From NCBI GenBank assembly GCA_900696645.1, contig CAADGV010000007.1, positions 248,001 through 312,000 of the forward strand: DNA of 64,000 nt. Reading direction: 5' to 3'. This DNA comes from an uncultured Chlorobiota bacterium. Its GTDB lineage: Bacteria; Bacteroidota; Ignavibacteria; UBA10030; UBA6906. Position numbers and translations under genes: made by a program. The notes beneath the pieces were generated by a model. That model worked only from the letters and a program-made list of their open reading frames with translations. It was not told the DNA's origin and did no database searches. Positions 45,724 to 55,077 of the stretch are shown here, piece by piece; within the stretch, counting starts at the first letter, position 1; every line of letters starts with the position of its first letter.

Positions 45724-45951
45724 ATGCATGTACCCGGGTTCTTCAAGCGGTGCTCACTGTGCGGCACGGAGTGGACTTCAAAAGAAGATTTCCTTGCCGA
45801 CAGGGATGTTCAACTCCAGGGATATCAGTGGGATAGTGTACGTGTGAAGAACGGCATGCCTTCCGAAGGAATGCTGGTTTTTACCCATCGTACAACAGCG
45901 TGTGGAACGTCAATCACCATTTCAGCACGTCAATTCCGCAGAGAAAAATAG
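45724..45951 (+). CDS. Small zinc-ribbon-like protein (75 residues)
   Basis: The protein reads RCSLCG with Cys10 and Cys13, then His55 and Cys60 (THRTTACG), a plausible single zinc site. Between them lies DFLADRDVQLQGYQWD. I know related small proteins from motility and signalling loci but cannot name a function. It sits 35 bases after a strong sigma-54 promoter and is the first gene before the HDOD pair, so it is probably made with the flagellar regulon. Confidence 0.72.
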   Translation: MHVPGFFKRCSLCGTEWTSKEDFLADRDVQLQGYQWDSVRVKNGMPSEGMLVFTHRTTACGTSITISARQFRREK

Positions 45952-45978
45952 CGGATTGTTACATTCATCGGACTTCTA

Positions 45979-46326
45979 ATGGGCAGACTCAACTTAGACG
46001 AAATCTCACCCGGAATGATCCTCGCTTCCGACGTATTGGACAGGAGCGGAAGAGTACTACTGAAAACCGGTCTCCAGGTAACCGAAAAACACCTGACAAT
46101 CCTCAAACAGTGGGGGATAACCGATGCGGATATTCTTGGCGTAGACCGTGACGAAATCAACGCAAAGACTATCGAGAGCTTTGACAAAGATGTTCTGACC
46201 GCATGTGAGACGGAGAAGCGTGAGTTGTTTCATCATGCAGATATGGCTCACCCGATCAATCAGGAACTCTTTCGGCTTTCCGTGCTTCGTTCAATGAAGA
46301 GAAAGGCAGGGGTTGCCACAACATGA
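45979..46326 (+). CDS. Small protein resembling the N-terminal domain of HD-GYP proteins
   Basis: A 115-residue protein. LNLDEISPGMILASDVLDRSG-R-VLLKTGLQVTEKHLTILKQWGI has the pattern of the DUF3391-like domain that precedes HD-GYP phosphodiesterase domains. Here it stands alone, with a helical tail, and overlaps the next gene (ATGA), an HDOD protein. It may be a detached sensor part of the HDOD partner. Confidence 0.65.
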   Translation: MGRLNLDEISPGMILASDVLDRSGRVLLKTGLQVTEKHLTILKQWGITDADILGVDRDEINAKTIESFDKDVLTACETEKRELFHHADMAHPINQELFRLSVLRSMKRKAGVATT

Positions 46327-47165
46327 TAACGAGTCCAAGTGATCTGCTGAAAGGTTACGTCGAACTCTCTTCTCTTCCGACAGTATTCATACGCATTAAT
46401 GAGGCTGTCAACAATCCGCGTTCATCCATGAACGATATCGGAAAAATTATCAGCGAGGATGCCGGACTTACGGCACGCCTGCTCATGGTGGTCAACAGCG
46501 CCTTCTTCAACTTTCCGCAGCGGATTGAATCGATTACAAAAGCCATTGGAATTGTCGGGACCCAACAGCTGCGCGATCTGGCGCTTGCAACGTCCATTAT
46601 CAAGCTCTTCAAGGGCATCCCGTCCGATTTGGTGGATATGGAGAAATTCTGGAAGCACAGCGTCGCAGTCGGAATTGCGGCAAGAACGCTCGCTACGCTT
46701 CACAGGGAGGCAAACATCGAGCGGTTCTTTGTTGCAGGCATCCTTCACGATATCGGCCGGCTTGTGATGTATGTGAAGATTCCCGATCTCTCCCGCGAGG
46801 CATTGCTACGCGCAAGAAAGAACAACCAACTGCTGTATGTAACTGAAACGGAAGTGATTGGCTTCGATCATGCTGCAGTCGGGCGCGCCCTCATGCAAAT
46901 CTGGAAACTCTCGGCCTATCAGGAGGAAGTTGTAGGATTTCATCATAACCCCGGTCTTGCTACCCGATTTCCGGTCGAAACAGCCATCGTGCATGTTGCT
47001 GATATTCTTGCCCACGGCATGGGCTTCGGAAGCAGCGGTGAACAATACGTTCCGCCGCTAAATGCTGAAGTGTGGGAACGTCTTTCATTGCAGGTAAGCG
47101 TTCTTGCCCCGGCATGTGAACAGATTGACCGCCAGTTTGATGATGCGGTGAAGATTATTCTTTAG
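46323..47165 (+). CDS. HDOD-domain signalling protein
   Basis: A 280-residue protein that is almost wholly HDOD: LSSLPTVFIRINEAVNNP, DAGLTARLLMVVNSAFF and GTQQLRDLALATSI. An HD pair survives in FVAGILHDIGRL, and LVGFHHNP-like VVGFHHNP follows, but no GYP motif is present. HDOD proteins regulate signalling and motility in several phyla through unclear chemistry. The gene overlaps the small HD-GYP-N-like gene upstream and lies 9 bases before the hybrid kinase. Confidence 0.88.
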   Translation: MITSPSDLLKGYVELSSLPTVFIRINEAVNNPRSSMNDIGKIISEDAGLTARLLMVVNSAFFNFPQRIESITKAIGIVGTQQLRDLALATSIIKLFKGIPSDLVDMEKFWKHSVAVGIAARTLATLHREANIERFFVAGILHDIGRLVMYVKIPDLSREALLRARKNNQLLYVTETEVIGFDHAAVGRALMQIWKLSAYQEEVVGFHHNPGLATRFPVETAIVHVADILAHGMGFGSSGEQYVPPLNAEVWERLSLQVSVLAPACEQIDRQFDDAVKIIL

Positions 47166-47174
47166 ACGAAGCAC

Positions 47175-49421
47175 ATGAATCCGCAGAATTCACATCACCA
47201 AATCCACGCACCGCTTTCCGTTGAGGTTGTGGATCAGATGAAAAATCTCGAGGAGCGTATTGTCTACCTTGAGGAGGTAAACCGCTGGAATCTCGATGCC
47301 CTTGATATCGTTGCCTCGATGGGCGATTTGCACACAACTGCCCATGTGGATTGGGAGGCGCAGGAGATTCTCGGTGCAACGCGGCAGTATGTTCTTCGCC
47401 TCATGCGTTTCCACACTGTGGCATTTCTGATGGTGAACGATGAGACTGCCGAGTTTGATATTGTTGACTGTGAGCCCGCGGATCAGAGGTCGGCCATTCA
47501 GAAGGAGATAGCGCACCAAACAACTCAGGGAACATTTGCGTGGGCGCTGAACAACAACCGGGCGGTGACGTTCGGTATGCAGCAGTCCGGACATTCGTTG
47601 ATGCTGCATCCCATCGCAACTCGCGACCGGGTACTTGGAATGTTCGTCGGTGTGTTGGATGAACGAACCGGACAGGTTGTTGATGGAACTTTGAACCTTC
47701 TGTCGATTCTTCTCCTTATTACTGCCAACACGCTTGAAAACTCAGCCCTGTACCGCAAAATCAATGAACACAACAAGAACCTTGAGGCCTTGGTTCAGGA
47801 GAGAACAAGGGAACTTGAACAGGCTGTGCACGAGGCACAGGCAGCCACATTAGCGAAGAGTCAGTTTCTTGCGAACATGAGTCATGAAATCCGTACACCC
47901 ATGAACGGCGTGCTCGGCCTTGCTGAACTCCTTCTCGATACCGATTTGGATTCCGTGCAGAGGGATTACGCTCAAACAATTCACTCAAGCGGCGACTCTC
48001 TTCTGACCATCATTAACGACATTCTCGACTTCTCCAAGATTGAAGCGAACAAGATGTCGCTTGAGCGCATTGACTTCGATCTACACCAGATAGTCGGTGA
48101 TACCGTGGATTTGTTCGCCCGCAAAGCGGAGACGCGAGGAGTGCGTGTTGTCGGGATTGTCAATGATAATGTTCCGATTGCCGTTAAGGGCGATCCGGTT
48201 CGACTGCGCCAGATCATATCAAACCTTCTCGGCAACGCCGTGAAGTTTACAAATAACGGAAATATTGTTGTACGGGCGGAATGTGAGGAAGGGCAAGGTC
48301 CGGGAATTCGCGTCCGGTTTACCGTAAGCGATTCGGGTATAGGAATTCCCGAAGAGATTCAGAAAACACTGTTTCAGCCCTTCACACAAGCCGATGGCTC
48401 AACAACCCGCAAGTACGGCGGCAGCGGTCTTGGGCTTGCGATATGCAAACAACTCGTCGAGCTCATGGGCGGAACGATTGGCGTTGCGAGCGAGGCCGGG
48501 AGGGGGAGTACATTCTGGTTCTCGGTTGTATTCGAGAAACCGTCGTCGAGTATCGTGTCAACTGTTGAGGTGGGGAAAACATCCAAGCCCAAAGCAAACC
48601 TCACACTTCCGCATGGTATTCAGGTTCTTCTTGTGGAAGACAACGTCGTTAATCAAAAAGTGGCGATGCGGATGCTGCAGAAGATGGGCTGTGTGCCCGA
48701 TGTTGCCTCGAACGGGCGGGAGGCTGTCGAGGCTGTTGCAAACAAAGTGTATGATGTCGTTCTGATGGATTGCATGATGCCAGAAATGGATGGGTTCGAT
48801 GCGACAATCGCGATTCGAAAATCCGAGCAGCCGGGACGTCGCACCATTATCTTGGCTATGACGGCGAGCATTCTGCAGAGTGAACAAGATCGCTGTTTCA
48901 GCGTCGGTATGGATGATTACGTGGCAAAGCCTGTCAGAATGGGTCTGCTGCACTCCGTTATTTCGAAACATCTTGAGGAAAGAGAAAAATCAATCGGGCA
49001 TTCGCCGACTGAAGAACAGATCGCCATCCCATTCTCGAACGCTCCTGAATCTGGCATCAACGATATTCTTGAAAAATCAAGGCTTGAAGAGCTGTACGAA
49101 CTCAGCGATGGAGCGGACGCATTGCTTGTTGAGTTGCTCGAGATGTTTCGTGTTGATGGACCCGCCCGGCTTGAGGAATTGCGGGCAGCAGTTGCCGCGA
49201 ACGACATGATTGCAACGCGCATGGCCGCGCATGCCCTTAAAGGAAGCAGCAGAAATCTCGGAGCGACCCAACTTGCCGAATACTGTCACGAACTTGAGTC
49301 TGCGTCTCAACGGGGGGCAATTCCGAATGCCGAGGAACTTCTGGCAAGTATTGAGAACGAAATCACGCGAGTTATGCGCGTTAGTGAACAGTTTCAATCC
49401 AATGAAAGGACTACTTCATGA
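47175..49421 (+). CDS. Hybrid histidine kinase: GAF, HisKA, HATPase, receiver, HPt
   Basis: A 748-residue soluble kinase. Order: a short N-terminal coil; GAF-like sensor (about 55-195; [15 protein letters not shown] to [12 protein letters not shown]); coiled coil (195-230); HisKA with His237 in [11 protein letters not shown]; HATPase with [16 protein letters not shown] and GSGLGLAI; receiver (about 475-595) with Asp532 in [11 protein letters not shown]; and HPt (about 640-740) with His686 in AHALKGSS. It can run a full four-step phosphorelay. The stop overlaps the next response regulator (ATGA), its likely output. Confidence 0.92.
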   Translation: MNPQNSHHQIHAPLSVEVVDQMKNLEERIVYLEEVNRWNLDALDIVASMGDLHTTAHVDWEAQEILGATRQYVLRLMRFHTVAFLMVNDETAEFDIVDCEPADQRSAIQKEIAHQTTQGTFAWALNNNRAVTFGMQQSGHSLMLHPIATRDRVLGMFVGVLDERTGQVVDGTLNLLSILLLITANTLENSALYRKINEHNKNLEALVQERTRELEQAVHEAQAATLAKSQFLANMSHEIRTPMNGVLGLAELLLDTDLDSVQRDYAQTIHSSGDSLLTIINDILDFSKIEANKMSLERIDFDLHQIVGDTVDLFARKAETRGVRVVGIVNDNVPIAVKGDPVRLRQIISNLLGNAVKFTNNGNIVVRAECEEGQGPGIRVRFTVSDSGIGIPEEIQKTLFQPFTQADGSTTRKYGGSGLGLAICKQLVELMGGTIGVASEAGRGSTFWFSVVFEKPSSSIVSTVEVGKTSKPKANLTLPHGIQVLLVEDNVVNQKVAMRMLQKMGCVPDVASNGREAVEAVANKVYDVVLMDCMMPEMDGFDATIAIRKSEQPGRRTIILAMTASILQSEQDRCFSVGMDDYVAKPVRMGLLHSVISKHLEEREKSIGHSPTEEQIAIPFSNAPESGINDILEKSRLEELYELSDGADALLVELLEMFRVDGPARLEELRAAVAANDMIATRMAAHALKGSSRNLGATQLAEYCHELESASQRGAIPNAEELLASIENEITRVMRVSEQFQSNERTTS

Positions 49422-49993
49422 AGATACTGACAGCCGACGATGATGCCGGCTCAAGAGCAATTCTGTCACGTGTCCTCAAATCCCTCGGCCACGACGTTGT
49501 TGAAACAAAGGATGGAAATGAAGGCTGGGGAACCTACCGCGTCGGTAATTTTCAGCTTGTCATCTCTGATTGGATGATGCCCGGCATGAACGGCATTGAG
49601 TTTTGCAAACTGGTTCGGCAAGATACCCGGCCGAAGTACACATACATCATCCTTCTTACGTCGTTGGAAGGCAAGGAAAAGTATCTCGAGGGAATGGAAG
49701 CAGGTGCTGATGACTTCATCAGCAAGCCGTTTGATCGTGACACGCTTGCTGCCCGGCTTCGTGTAGCGGAACGCATACTCAGCCTTCAGGCGGAAGTGAA
49801 GCAACTTGAGGGATTGTTACCCATTTGCGCCTACTGCAAGAAAATCAAAGATGACGAAAACCATTGGCAGCATATGGAGAGTTACATCTCACGACGAACG
49901 GAAGCGAACTTTTCCCATGGTATTTGTCCGGATTGCTATCAAAAACACATGGTCCCGCAATTGCAAGAACTTCGTAAGATACGCAATGGTTGA
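49418..49993 (+). CDS. Response regulator with C-terminal Cys-rich extension
   Basis: A 191-residue protein. The receiver (1-120) has Asp51 in VISDWMMPG and Lys103 in ISKPF. A helix leads to a compact tail with CAYC (137-140) and CPDC (170-173) around [12 protein letters not shown]. The four cysteines probably bind zinc. This tail follows many receiver, PAS and GAF proteins in environmental bacteria, with no known function. The gene overlaps the hybrid kinase and lies ahead of the flgB operon promoter. Confidence 0.88.
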   Translation: MKILTADDDAGSRAILSRVLKSLGHDVVETKDGNEGWGTYRVGNFQLVISDWMMPGMNGIEFCKLVRQDTRPKYTYIILLTSLEGKEKYLEGMEAGADDFISKPFDRDTLAARLRVAERILSLQAEVKQLEGLLPICAYCKKIKDDENHWQHMESYISRRTEANFSHGICPDCYQKHMVPQLQELRKIRNG

Positions 49994-50098
49994 GAGTTCT
50001 CTGCAGATGCGCGATAGTAGCCACCCCGCGCCTTCGCATTCCGGTTGCGCGTTTCATGTTTGCGGCTTTTGGGAGCCACACAAGCAATCCGGGAATCT

Positions 50099-50114
50099 TG
50101 GCACTGGGGTTGCA
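50099..50114 (+). promoter_or_regulatory. Sigma-54 promoter of the flgB operon
   Basis: TGGCACTGGGGTTGCA matches TGGCACG-N4-TTGCW at every position but one, with GG and GC 12 bases apart. It lies 46 bases before ATG 50161 of flgB, in a 167-base intergenic region. Confidence 0.9.
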
Positions 50115-50160
50115 CGTCAGTGCCCTGAATACTGTATTGTGATTGAAAAGGGAATGTGTT

Positions 50161-50589
50161 ATGCGACTTTTTGATTCGACCAATATCCCTCTGTTGGGCA
50201 AGGCCCTCGATGTCTATGCCCTGCGGCAGAAAGTTATCGCATCCAATCTGGCTAACATCACCACGCACGGGTACAAGAGCCAGAACGTCTCGTTCGAAGA
50301 GCATCTTGCGTCTGCATCGCAGGATTCAGCCGTGAAAGGGGCAACCACGAACGACAAGCACATCAAAGTAGGTGGCGCAACCGCGATGGTCGATGTTCAG
50401 CCTCAAGTTCACGACACTGCGCGCAACAATCCTCCGAAATACAACGAAATGTCAAGCGGCTTCAATGACGTGGATATTGATATGGAGATGGCCGAGCTGG
50501 CAAAGAATCAAATACGCTTCAAGTTCGGTTCACGGCTGTTGGGCGATACATTCAAGGGGATTCAAAAGGCTATTCGAGGTACGTTATGA
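50161..50589 (+). CDS. flgB: Flagellar proximal rod protein FlgB
   Basis: A 142-residue rod protein. It opens MRLFDSTNIPLLGKALDVYALRQKVIASNLANITTHGYK, the flg_bb_rod signature (N-x-A-N-x-x-T-x-G-Y/F). The C-terminal helix, MAELAKNQIRFKF, matches the FlgB end. ATG 50161 is preferred over TTG 50143, since GAAAAGGGA lies just before it. The start of flgC overlaps its end by 4 bases. Confidence 0.95.
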   Translation: MRLFDSTNIPLLGKALDVYALRQKVIASNLANITTHGYKSQNVSFEEHLASASQDSAVKGATTNDKHIKVGGATAMVDVQPQVHDTARNNPPKYNEMSSGFNDVDIDMEMAELAKNQIRFKFGSRLLGDTFKGIQKAIRGTL

Positions 50590-51083
50590 AAGTTGAGAAA
50601 CTCTTTGCCGGACTCAACGTGAGTGCGCAGGGTTTGAGTGCGCAACGAAAACGCATGAACGCGATTGCCAACAATATCGCCAATGCAGAAACAACCCGAA
50701 CCGAAGACGGAACCCCCTACCGGCGGAAGATGGTGACTGTTGAGTCTGCTTCCGGTCAGCCGTTTACCGATACGTTCCATAAGACCGGACTGCAACTTGA
50801 CACGACCAATGCATCACATCTATCACCCGGTGGATTCCAGTTCAGAGCAGAAGGGAACCTCCCCGGCAGTGTGGAAGCCGCTGAAGCGGAAGACTCGTCC
50901 GACTTCAAATTGATTCACGATCCCACACATCCTGATGCGGACGAGAACGGCTATGTGAAAATGCCGAACGTCAACATTATCACTGAAATGGTCGACATGA
51001 TGTCTGCCTCCCGTGCATACGAGGCAAATATCACGGTTATCAATGCACAAAAGCAAATGGCAAAAGACAGCCTGGAGATTTGA
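50586..51083 (+). CDS. flgC: Flagellar proximal rod protein FlgC
   Basis: A 165-residue rod protein. It opens LFAGLNVSAQGLSAQRKRMNAIANNIANAETTRT and ends NVNIITEMVDMMSASRAYEANITVINAQKQM, both classic FlgC. It is slightly longer than the common 134-150 residues, from an insert in the middle (about 75-115). It overlaps flgB; the next gene starts 3 bases after the stop. Confidence 0.96.
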   Translation: MKVEKLFAGLNVSAQGLSAQRKRMNAIANNIANAETTRTEDGTPYRRKMVTVESASGQPFTDTFHKTGLQLDTTNASHLSPGGFQFRAEGNLPGSVEAAEAEDSSDFKLIHDPTHPDADENGYVKMPNVNIITEMVDMMSASRAYEANITVINAQKQMAKDSLEI

Positions 51084-51085
51084 CG

Positions 51086-51382
51086 ATGAAGGTTACAGAT
51101 ATTCGCAGCACACCGGCTCAACTGCCGGTTCAAAAAAAGAACACACGGCCTGCCGGTGAAGAATCGTTCGAAGCTACGCTGAAGAATATTCCGGCAGAAG
51201 CAACGCGTGCGGGTGAGACAAAGCAAACACTTTCACCGGCAGCACTCACGCAGCCGGAACAAGCTTTCTTTGCGCGGCTGTTCCCCGATGCCGCGGACGA
51301 AGTGCGGTCGTACAATCCATACCGGCGTGATCAGACTTCGCTTACGGTACAACTCGGAATTATTGTTGACAGACGAGGATAA
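51086..51382 (+). CDS. Unknown small flagellar-operon protein between flgC and fliE
   Basis: A 98-residue protein. The N-terminal half is polar and disordered-looking. The C-terminal half (LTQPEQAFFARLFPDAADEV, then SYNPYRRD and LGIIVDRRG) looks like a conserved motif block. No named family is recognised. ATG 51086 is chosen over a TTG overlapping the flgC stop because GGAG precedes it at 51074-51077. Tight packing between flgC and fliE argues for a role in rod or export-gate assembly. Confidence 0.75.
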   Translation: MKVTDIRSTPAQLPVQKKNTRPAGEESFEATLKNIPAEATRAGETKQTLSPAALTQPEQAFFARLFPDAADEVRSYNPYRRDQTSLTVQLGIIVDRRG

Positions 51383-51387
51383 GGCAT

Positions 51388-51687
51388 ATGCAGGAACTTC
51401 AATTACTCCCCGAACTGAGCGGGACACGCAATCACAATTCGGTGAACAAGCTTCTCAAGGAAGCAAACACTTCCTTCAGCGATACGCTCAACCAGGCTGT
51501 TCGTGATGTGAATACATTGCAGGGCGAGGCAGGGAAAGCGGTTCAACGCATGGTGAGCGGCGAGGAAACGGATATTCATAACGTCATGATTGCCGTCGAG
51601 AAGGCAAAGACAAGCTTCGAGTTGCTGATGGAAGTCCGCAACAAGACCATTGAGGCGTACAGGGAAATCATGAGGATGCAGGTATAA
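51388..51687 (+). CDS. fliE: Flagellar hook-basal body protein FliE
   Basis: A 99-residue helical protein. SFSDTLNQAVRDVNTLQGEAGKAVQRMVSGEETDIHNVMIAVEKAKTSF, then LMEVRNKTIEAYREIMRMQV, is full-length FliE. It links the MS ring to the rod. It lies 5 bases after the unknown gene and just before fliF. Confidence 0.95.
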   Translation: MQELQLLPELSGTRNHNSVNKLLKEANTSFSDTLNQAVRDVNTLQGEAGKAVQRMVSGEETDIHNVMIAVEKAKTSFELLMEVRNKTIEAYREIMRMQV

Positions 51688-51688
51688 C

Positions 51689-53299
51689 ATGGCCGAGTTT
51701 CCCCAGCAAGTCCGCTCACAGCTGATCGATCTGACGCGACGTCTATCCATTGCGCAGAAAGTTGCCCTGGGCGCCGTTACGTTTGGCGTTATCGTCGGAC
51801 TCATCGTCCTAGTCACATTTGTGAACCGTCCGACGTATGGCACGCTCTTCAGCAATCTTGCGCCACAGGATGCTTCCAAGATTGTGGAGAAGCTGCAAGA
51901 GAAGAAAGTCGAATACAAATTGGAGGACAACGGAAAAACAATTGTCGTTCCGAAAGATAAGATTTACGATGTTCGTCTTGCTTTAGCCGGCGAAGGTCTG
52001 CCACAATCGAGCATTGTCGGATACGAGATTTTTGACAGGACAAACCTTGGTGTTTCCGATTTCGTTCAGAAAGTCAATTATCGCCGTGCCTTGGAAGGCG
52101 AAATTGCCCGAACCATTCTTCAGATTGAGGAAGTGGAAGGGGCCCGCGTTCACATTGTTGTGCCGGAAAAGGCTCTCTTCAAGGATGATGAAAAGCCGAC
52201 GACTGCATCAATTGTGTTGAAGCTGAAGTCGGGGAAGCCGCTACGTCGTGAAAATGTTCAAGGCATTGTTCATCTCGTGTCCAGCAGCATAGAAGGCCTT
52301 GATCCATCCAATGTTACGATTGTTGATTCACGCGGTACAATGCTTTCCGATGTTGAGAAGGGAAATTCGCTTGCAGCGAGAACATCCACACAATATGAAC
52401 TGCAACAACGGGTTGAGAACTATCTCTCACAAAAGGCGCAAACACTGCTGGAGGGAGTTGTAGGTCCGGGAAATGCACGCGTTCAGGTTTCGGCAGAGCT
52501 TGATTACCGGCAGGTGGAACGAACCCTCGAGCAGTACGACCCCGATAAGACGGTTGTTCGCAGCGAACAGGTAACCGAGGAGAAGTCTGTTGTGAACGAT
52601 TCGTCGTCCCCCTCCACCCGGAATAACACCGTGACGAACTACGAGGTGAATAAATCAATCGAACATATCATCGAAAATGTTGGTGGAATCAAGCGGCTCA
52701 CCATTGCGGGGATCGTCAACGATGTTCCCCGTCAGGTGGAAAAGGAAGGGCAGACGGTCACGGAGTTTCAATCCCGAAAACCGGAAGAAATGAACCAACT
52801 CGCTGAAATTGTCAAGCGTGCGGTTGGGTTTGATGAGAAGCGGAACGATGAAGTCACCCTTGTGAATTTGCCTTTTGGCGGCAACGTCGAAAGTGAAGGC
52901 TTCCTCTACAAGGATGCACCGGGGAATAACTGGACTGAGATATTGCAGGACGATTCGTACGGCAAGTTGCTAATGCTTCTTGCTATGCTTGGCGCAGTGG
53001 GGATGATGTGGGTGCTGTTGAGCAAGTTTCGCGGCAGCAGTGATCCTGAATTAGAGGAGATGCTTGGTACCCGCGTTGATGTTCTTTCCGGCAATGCAGG
53101 AAAGTTGGGGGCGGCGCCATCGCAGCAAGGTGCTCTCGCAGGAAGAAGTCAACGCAGGCAACTTGCTGCTGCAGGTAACACGCTCCTCTCGGATGAAGCG
53201 CAGATTCGCGAAGAGCGACAGCAGCGCATAGCCGAGTATATTGCCAACCGACCCAAAGAGGCCGGAAGGTTGCTGAAAGTATGGTTGGTGGACAACTGA
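51689..53299 (+). CDS. fliF: Flagellar MS-ring protein FliF
   Basis: A 536-residue inner-membrane ring protein. TM1 is about 24-46; YscJ-type ring-building domains follow (RPTYGTLFSNL, then GEIARTILQIEEVEGARVHIVVPE), and TM2 is about 430-447. The C-terminal tail NRPKEAGRLLKVWL is the FliG-binding helix. A Ser/Asn-rich loop at about 295-315 (VVNDSSSPSTRNN) is the variable periplasmic part. It starts 1 base after the fliE stop. Confidence 0.97.
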   Translation: MAEFPQQVRSQLIDLTRRLSIAQKVALGAVTFGVIVGLIVLVTFVNRPTYGTLFSNLAPQDASKIVEKLQEKKVEYKLEDNGKTIVVPKDKIYDVRLALAGEGLPQSSIVGYEIFDRTNLGVSDFVQKVNYRRALEGEIARTILQIEEVEGARVHIVVPEKALFKDDEKPTTASIVLKLKSGKPLRRENVQGIVHLVSSSIEGLDPSNVTIVDSRGTMLSDVEKGNSLAARTSTQYELQQRVENYLSQKAQTLLEGVVGPGNARVQVSAELDYRQVERTLEQYDPDKTVVRSEQVTEEKSVVNDSSSPSTRNNTVTNYEVNKSIEHIIENVGGIKRLTIAGIVNDVPRQVEKEGQTVTEFQSRKPEEMNQLAEIVKRAVGFDEKRNDEVTLVNLPFGGNVESEGFLYKDAPGNNWTEILQDDSYGKLLMLLAMLGAVGMMWVLLSKFRGSSDPELEEMLGTRVDVLSGNAGKLGAAPSQQGALAGRSQRRQLAAAGNTLLSDEAQIREERQQRIAEYIANRPKEAGRLLKVWLVDN

Positions 53300-53336
53300 G
53301 AACCGGGTTCGTGCGGATCAAACAACAATTCATAAC

Positions 53337-54374
53337 ATGAGAAAAGATAGTTCAACTCCGGCACTTGGTACAAAGACACAGAGTAACAAGCAGAAGGCAG
53401 CACTCTTGCTGTTGTCATTGGATCTTGGAACGGCAACAACGCTCATGCGGACGCTGACGCAGGCCGAAATCGAGGATCTTACGGTGGAAATCACCCGTTT
53501 GAAAGGTATTCCATCAGCTGAGACAGATAAGGTGATGGAAGAGTTTCAATCACTCATCAAAGCGCAGGAATATCTTGTTGATGGCGGCGCCGACCAGGCG
53601 CGCTCACTCTTGGAAAAATCATTGGGGAACGAACGTGCTGCTTTCACGCTTGACCGCGTGAAGGCGGCGACAACACTGCGAGGATTCAACAATCTCAAGA
53701 AGGCAGACGCTTATCAAGTTGCCAATTTCCTGCAAAAGGAACATCCGCAGACCATTGCATTGATACTCTCGAATCTCCGGCTCGAACAAACCGCCGAAGT
53801 GTTGAGCCAGCTTCAGCCTGATTTGAGAAATGATGTGATCTTTAGAATGGCAACCTTGGGCAAGGTAGCGCCGTCACTTATCGCGGAAATGGAGCAAGCA
53901 CTGGAAGCCGTTGCACAAACCGATATAACAGCGAGTATAAGCGCACTGGGCGGCCCGAAGTCGGTGGCCTCCGTTCTGAATCGTGTCGGGACGGAGAAGG
54001 CGAAGGAGATCATGGAACACCTCGAGATTCGTGAACCGCAACTTGCATCCGAAATAAAAAGCCTGATGTTCTTGTTTGAAGACATTATCTATGTTGACGA
54101 CAGGGGCATTCAACGTGTATTGCGTGAGGTCGATAAGAAAGATCTCGCATTGGCACTCAAAGTTGTTGACGATCAACTGAAAACAAAAATCCTGTCCAAC
54201 ATGTCCGAGCGGGCGCAGGAACTGTTGCGCGAAGAGTTGCAATATATGGGACCGGTGCGTCTGAAAGAGGTTGAGGCAGCTCAAGCACGCATCATTGCGG
54301 TGGTGAAGAAACTGGAAGAAACAGGTGAGATTATCATCGCGGGAAGAGGCGGAACGGAGGAACTCGTTGTTTAG
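53337..54374 (+). CDS. fliG: Flagellar motor switch protein FliG
   Basis: A 345-residue C-ring protein. KQKAALLLLSLD starts the N domain; the middle domain has the EHPQTIALILSNL signature near 135-150; and the C-terminal torque domain contains MFLFEDIIYVDDRGIQRVLREVDKKDLALAL, with the charged ridge residues, and ERAQELLREELQYMGPVR. Its last bases contain the fliH start region. Confidence 0.97.
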   Translation: MRKDSSTPALGTKTQSNKQKAALLLLSLDLGTATTLMRTLTQAEIEDLTVEITRLKGIPSAETDKVMEEFQSLIKAQEYLVDGGADQARSLLEKSLGNERAAFTLDRVKAATTLRGFNNLKKADAYQVANFLQKEHPQTIALILSNLRLEQTAEVLSQLQPDLRNDVIFRMATLGKVAPSLIAEMEQALEAVAQTDITASISALGGPKSVASVLNRVGTEKAKEIMEHLEIREPQLASEIKSLMFLFEDIIYVDDRGIQRVLREVDKKDLALALKVVDDQLKTKILSNMSERAQELLREELQYMGPVRLKEVEAAQARIIAVVKKLEETGEIIIAGRGGTEELVV

Positions 54375-55077
54375 AACTGTCAAAATTCACACCCCGGCGG
54401 GCCGTGTGCGCCTGCTGGATCGGAACGGCCGCCGCCGGACGATATTGCCGTTTGCCCCGTTTCCTGATGAATCGGTTCAGGTACAGCGACCCGAGGCCAC
54501 CCCTGAAGTTGAACAGGCTCCGGTTCAGGTTGCAGAGTCGGATACGTTTGACATCGAGCAACGGTTGAATGATGAATACAAAGCGGGATTTGAAGAGGGA
54601 AGACGATTCACAGAAAAATCCCTGCGTGATGAGTTGACTACGCAGTTGGCTAAGAATCACGCTGTCGTAGAGCAACTTACCGGAAACATTATACGCGAGT
54701 ACGAGCGATTGCAACGTGAGGCCGAGCGGGGTGTTGTTGCGCTTGCACTCGGTATCGCCGAAAGAATCGTGAAACGTGAAGTTAGGTTGGACAATGAAAT
54801 GGTTGTGCGGCAAATCCATGAAGCAACAAAACGGATTATTGGCGTTGAAAGGATCAAGATTCGGGTGAATCCGGCTGATGAAGAATTCGTGAGGGAGCAC
54901 CGTACCCAGATTCTCGCTTCGAGCGATGCCGTACGCGATGTTGCTGTAGAACGTGACGAAACGATTGAACGGGGCGGCTGCATTCTTGAAAGCGAATCGG
55001 GGAATGTTGATGCACTCATTGCAACCCAACTGGAACGCATCGGTCTGGCCCTGCTTGGCGATCAAACGAAGGAATAA
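54367..55077 (+). CDS. fliH: Flagellar export ATPase regulator FliH
   Basis: A 236-residue protein. An N-terminal proline-rich tail with hydrophobic patches is followed by the GxxxE-type helix (YKAGFEEGRRFTEKSLRD), and by the C-terminal FliH domain with LALGIAERIVKREV and VDALIATQLERI. It binds FliI and holds it at the export gate. The start is TTG 54367, inside the fliG end and before its stop, supported by GGAGG (54355-54359); no ATG gives a proper start. The stop TAA overlaps the fliI ATG by one base. Confidence 0.88.
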   Translation: MFRTVKIHTPAGRVRLLDRNGRRRTILPFAPFPDESVQVQRPEATPEVEQAPVQVAESDTFDIEQRLNDEYKAGFEEGRRFTEKSLRDELTTQLAKNHAVVEQLTGNIIREYERLQREAERGVVALALGIAERIVKREVRLDNEMVVRQIHEATKRIIGVERIKIRVNPADEEFVREHRTQILASSDAVRDVAVERDETIERGGCILESESGNVDALIATQLERIGLALLGDQTKE

